Assembly (NCBI GenBank): GCA_026391455.1
Contig: JAPLEH010000030.1
Span: 1-64,000 of the forward strand
Source: Bacteroidota bacterium
GTDB lineage: Bacteria; Bacteroidota; Bacteroidia; Chitinophagales; Chitinophagaceae
DNA length: 64,000 nucleotides
Reading direction: 5' to 3'
A program made the translations under genes and the position numbers. Position 1 is the stretch's first letter. Each line of letters begins with the position of its first letter. This document shows, piece after piece, positions 61,301-64,000 of the stretch. Under the pieces are notes generated by a model that was given only the letters and a program-made list of their open reading frames with translations, was not told the origin of the DNA and did no database searches.

Positions 61301-64000
61301 TCCGGTGATCAGATACTGGCTTATCGCGGTTCCGCCGCATCGCCCACGTTTATCAGTGCCATACATATGAATGTGTTTACCTTAGCGGGAGGTGATCCTG
61401 TGAATACGACTGCCGCGGCATGGGATGGCACAGCAAATACCCAAAGCTCCAGTGCATTGCCCACCGGGTTGACTACCGGCACCAATGCAATCTGGATCGG
61501 CACACAGGGTGTAGCTTCTTCTGAACATAATAATGCCAAATACGGAGTTTGTGGTTTACCAGCCGTGGCAGGTTCAATCGCTGCATTACGTGCAGCACTG
61601 AATAACCAGGCCAACTGGGTCGTGGATGATAATACACCTCCGGGATTCTCGCTGCCCACCGGTTGTAATTATTTAAATGTACTGGTTCCTTCTATCAATT
61701 TAACCGGTACACCGCTTACTGCCTTTACCGGTTGCGCCGGTACAGCTTCAGCCGAACAAAGCTTTACTGTATCTGGTAGTAACCTTACTGCGAATATTAT
61801 CATAACAGCCCCTGCTGATTTTGAAATTTCAACCACCAGCGGCAGTGGCTTTACAACAACACTTAATCTGGTACCATCCGGCGGGTCAGTACCCAATACC
61901 ACTATTTTTGTACGCATGGCCGCATCGGCCACCGGTACGCCTTCCGGAAATATTACGCTTGCATCAACTGGTGCAACAGCGGTAAATGTGGCCGTATCCG
62001 GTACAGTGAACCCGGTACCACCCACACCAACTATAACACCCGGCGGGCCCACTACATTCTGTGCAGGTGGCAGTGTTACGCTGACCTCGTCATCCGCATC
62101 AGGTAACCTGTGGTCAACAGGGGAAACTACACAGTCCATTGTTGTTACAACTTCCGGAACCTATACTGTTTCTGTAACTGTTGCTGGTTGCACATCTGCT
62201 CCATCAGCAGGAACAACGGTTACTGTGAATCCCCTGCCTGCTACTCCAACTATCACCCCTGGCGGGCCCACTACCTTCTGTACTGGCGGAAGTGTTGTAT
62301 TAACTTCTTCCTCAGCTTCAGGGTATCTCTGGTCAACTGGTGAAACAACTCAATCCATTACTGTTACCACTGCCGGTACTTATACCGTAACGGTAACCAG
62401 TGGAGGTTGTACATCTGCTCCGTCCGCAGGTACAACGGTTACAGTGGATGCTTTACCAACAACTTCTAATGCAGGACCCGATATTAATGCCTGTATCAAC
62501 CCGGGAACAGCTAATATGGCTGCCAATCTTCCCACAGTGGGTACGGGTGCCTGGTCGCAAATAGCCGGCCCTGTTACTACTTCTTTTGGAGTAAGTAATC
62601 CTCTTACCATTGTTGTTGGCTTAAATACGGCCGGTACCTATACATATGTATGGACTATCTCCAACGGTACTTGTGCTCCTTCAAGGGATACTGTGAACAT
62701 TGTAGTTAATCCCAACCCGGCAACGTTTACCCTGACGGGCGGCGGAACTTTCTGCCCTGGAACAACCACCCTTACAGGACCGGTTTATGCGAATTGTACA
62801 TATATATGGCAAAGAAGCCTCACGGGTATCTCTAATCCGAACAGCTTTGGCAATATTGGAGGAACTACCAATACACAGGATGTAACAGCATCCGGCAACT
62901 ATCGCCTGATTATTACCAACCAGTTTGGTTGTTCAACTTCCGATACTACGCCTGTAAGCATGGCCGACTATGTATTCAACGGCAGCCTCGCTACTGGCGA
63001 TGCACAGCAAACAGGCCGACTGAACCGCTTTGCGACTTTGAGTACCTGCGCAGCGCCCAAAACCTGCCCGCTTACATTTACTACCACAGGTGCAAGGTTC
63101 TACGACAGTTATAATATTACCAACCCCCGCAACGTACCGGTTTGTGCTACGATCGGCCTCCGGAGTGATTGCGGCACCAGTCTTTTCAATGTGGCTTATC
63201 TGGGTAGCTTTGTTCCCAACGCAACCTGTACCAATTACCTGGCAGATCCCGGTTCATCATTCCCCGGTACCGGATATATGGAAGTAACCATACCTGCCAA
63301 TGCTACGATTGTAGTGGTAGTACATGAAGTGAATCCGGGCACAGGCTGCGCCAGCTACCAGTTAACGGTAGATGTACCAAGGGAAACAGGTATTACTGTT
63401 AGCCCAAGCGGCCCCATTTGTACGGCTACACCAGTAACCTTAACGGCACCGGTGGCCAGCTCTTATTCCTGGAACCCGGGTGGTAATACCACTCAGGCCA
63501 TTACCGTTTCACCAGCGGCCACTACTGAATATTTTGTAACACTTGGCTACGGTAATGTGGGATGCACCGGAATTGATTCAGCTACCGTTACTATAAACCC
63601 ATTACCAACTACCGCTGCTGCAGGACTTGATGCTGCGGTTTGCGGAACAACTTATACACTGGCTGGTAATACACCTACAGTAGGTACCGGTACCTGGTCA
63701 TTGGTTACCGGCCCGGGTACTGCCAGCTTTACAGATGCTAACCTGGCTACATCTGATGTAACCGTATCGGCCAATGGCCTTTATACATTCCGTTGGACCA
63801 TCGCAACAGGTGCACCTTGCGTCAATAGCACACAAGATGATGTAATTATAAACTTTGTCGCAACACCTTCTACCGCCGATGCAGGACTCGACAAAACCGC
63901 TTGCGTATCGCCCGGTAATGTGGGTATGACCGCAGCCATTCCAACTGCAGGAACGGGTGTATGGACACAGGTAGCCGGACCCGTAACGGCTAATATCATT
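58313..64000 (+). CDS. giant repetitive surface adhesin, 5' part
   Basis: Open from ATG 58313 to the window edge, 1896 codons, no stop seen at the positions checked; the end lies outside. A signal peptide (MRKLIKLILSLILFISFHKTSNAQ) is followed by three copies of a ~220-residue domain beginning AGDxAFxGY...FSFVLL and ending ANWTK...LPTGCxYL (about 28-272, 476-698, 899-1120). Ig-like modules (VCEGANASFSITATGASSFQWQ type) lie between them. Then come a SFTVSGSNLTANIIITAP module, a nearly exact tandem of two ITPGGPTTFC.GGSV Ig-like units (62010-62455), and PKD-like units with AGPDINAC and AGLDKTAC starts. Bacteroidota T9SS adhesins such as SprB share this layout. The C-terminal sorting domain is expected but unseen. 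Confidence 0.8.
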   Translation, partial: MRKLIKLILSLILFISFHKTSNAQTTLIAGDLAFTGYVSGGNGTTISDRFSFVLMKAVTANTVIRFTDYGWRTDLSAFSSGTTLESEYTLTISSALAAGTEIHITTNNITGNPAPTATLVGGGSAGTIVVSTGASFLAGNMALSTTGDQIFAYQGTFGSPTFISGIHMNAYSTSGGDPSTTTTTSWDGVIVSGSLNGTSSGLPAGLTNGTNAIWIGAVNAVSPFTTEWDNAFFACGPNVSTVGLALPAINNQANWTKSDGAPAFTLPTGCNYLNALSAPTINTNPTNSSVCEGANASFSITATGASSFQWQVDNGGGFANITDNATYSGATTATLNITAVPTSFNGFIYRCVASNGTGSTNSTGATLTVTALPVNPTLLAKTPNAATVADGTPVSATFNAGSGGSGCSDDYRFTTNGGASYLPYTPGSNISTTGLAAATGVVTIEGRRANCASCSGNYVALATWVVTPLPAAATTLNAGDIAFSGYISANATDEFSFVLLRNIGPGTVINFTDNGWLSTNVFATGEQTITWTSNAAYGAGTEIDIAGLTATLASGGSAGTVTGTALNLSTVGDQILAYRGTPAAPTFISAIHMNVFTIAGGDLVNTTAAAWDGTATGQSASALPTGLTTGTNCIWIGVQGVASSEFANARYGTCANPATLGAINTLRAALNNQANWTKTNGSPAGFTLPTGCSYLGLGNPPNITGQPANTAVCEGSNASFTVTVSGATSYQWQVDPGSGFVNVTDNAVYSGATTATLTITAAPFSINNTQYRCIATNGNGSSTSNGASLTLTPLAVAPTLLAKTPAGSSVADGTNVSATFNPGSGGATCVDDFRYSIDGGATYLPYTPGANISTTGVAAGSGWVFIEGRRAGCSGILACDAAYRVLASWFVTPLPAAPTTLNAGDIAFSGYTSTSAGDDFSFVLLKNVGAGTTINFTDNGWLSTNALQTAEQTITWTAPAGGLTAGVEIRISGLTATKTGGGAAGTVAGAALNLSSSGDQILAYRGSAASPTFISAIHMNVFTLAGGDPVNTTAAAWDGTANTQSSSALPTGLTTGTNAIWIGTQGVASSEHNNAKYGVCGLPAVAGSIAALRAALNNQANWVVDDNTPPGFSLPTGCNYLNVLVPSINLTGTPLTAFTGCAGTASAEQSFTVSGSNLTANIIITAPADFEISTTSGSGFTTTLNLVPSGGSVPNTTIFVRMAASATGTPSGNITLASTGATAVNVAVSGTVNPVPPTPTITPGGPTTFCAGGSVTLTSSSASGNLWSTGETTQSIVVTTSGTYTVSVTVAGCTSAPSAGTTVTVNPLPATPTITPGGPTTFCTGGSVVLTSSSASGYLWSTGETTQSITVTTAGTYTVTVTSGGCTSAPSAGTTVTVDALPTTSNAGPDINACINPGTANMAANLPTVGTGAWSQIAGPVTTSFGVSNPLTIVVGLNTAGTYTYVWTISNGTCAPSRDTVNIVVNPNPATFTLTGGGTFCPGTTTLTGPVYANCTYIWQRSLTGISNPNSFGNIGGTTNTQDVTASGNYRLIITNQFGCSTSDTTPVSMADYVFNGSLATGDAQQTGRLNRFATLSTCAAPKTCPLTFTTTGARFYDSYNITNPRNVPVCATIGLRSDCGTSLFNVAYLGSFVPNATCTNYLADPGSSFPGTGYMEVTIPANATIVVVVHEVNPGTGCASYQLTVDVPRETGITVSPSGPICTATPVTLTAPVASSYSWNPGGNTTQAITVSPAATTEYFVTLGYGNVGCTGIDSATVTINPLPTTAAAGLDAAVCGTTYTLAGNTPTVGTGTWSLVTGPGTASFTDANLATSDVTVSANGLYTFRWTIATGAPCVNSTQDDVIINFVATPSTADAGLDKTACVSPGNVGMTAAIPTAGTGVWTQVAGPVTANII

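Overview
The window reads as chromosomal DNA of a free-living Bacteroidota bacterium, most likely family Chitinophagaceae. The signs are: several secreted proteins ending in type IX secretion (T9SS) type A sorting domains; a TonB-dependent receptor with an N-terminal carboxypeptidase-regulatory-like domain; GEVED and WG-repeat proteins; the ftsX-DUF3098-uppP cluster; A-rich translation starts with little Shine-Dalgarno sequence; and many promoters matching the Bacteroidota -7 box TAnnTTTG, often followed by C. Base composition looks close to 45-50% GC. I saw no tRNA, rRNA, CRISPR array, IS transposase or prophage.

Layout. 1-4565: the end of a phosphonate-catabolism cluster (HD-domain protein tail, phosphonatase-like HAD, DUF5690 transporter, FAD oxidoreductase), then a secreted alkaline-phosphatase-superfamily enzyme. 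4830-6964: a WG-repeat protein and a lipoprotein. 6999-10105, minus strand: PhoB/PhoR-like two-component pair, a phytanoyl-CoA-dioxygenase-family protein and an RBBP9-like hydrolase. 10340-14465: a 747-residue exported protein with a possible caspase-like C-terminus, and an ABC exporter. 14518-15704: a PepSY-like secreted protein and a small-protein/nucleotidyltransferase pair with an altered active site. 15790-20301: ATP synthase genes atpB-E-F-H-A, closed by a terminator without atpG. 20423-22073: two response regulators. 22074-22967: an 0.9 kb non-coding stretch with a strong long hairpin. 22968-28966: a micro membrane protein, a T9SS cargo, a TonB receptor, a TPR protein, two related membrane proteins and a winged-helix regulator. 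29063-33666: small genes, an ABC-2 type exporter, a LolA-like protein and pdxA. 33960-42648: three large T9SS surface proteins, of which the first and third are paralogues. 42768-49314: housekeeping genes (rsmA, greA, HIT, ruvC) mixed with lipoproteins and envelope proteins. 49419-54716, minus strand: MBL hydrolase, MFS permease, duplicated lipoprotein, uppP, DUF3098, ftsX. 55140-58061: leuS with an AT-rich foreign-looking segment. 58313 to the end: the start of a giant repetitive adhesin that runs off the window.

How the genes work together. Three themes dominate: scavenging (phosphonate cluster, TonB receptor, exported hydrolases), surface display through T9SS, and core energy, translation and cell-wall functions. 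The most unusual signals are the composition-shifted leuS insert, a composite palindromic repeat placed directly behind the stop codons of atpH and ftsX, the ~95 nt hairpin in the large gap, a perfect Shine-Dalgarno before greA, and the degenerate nucleotidyltransferase. Start codons were adjusted where signal peptides or family starts argued for it. All functions are inferred from sequence alone; no database search was run.
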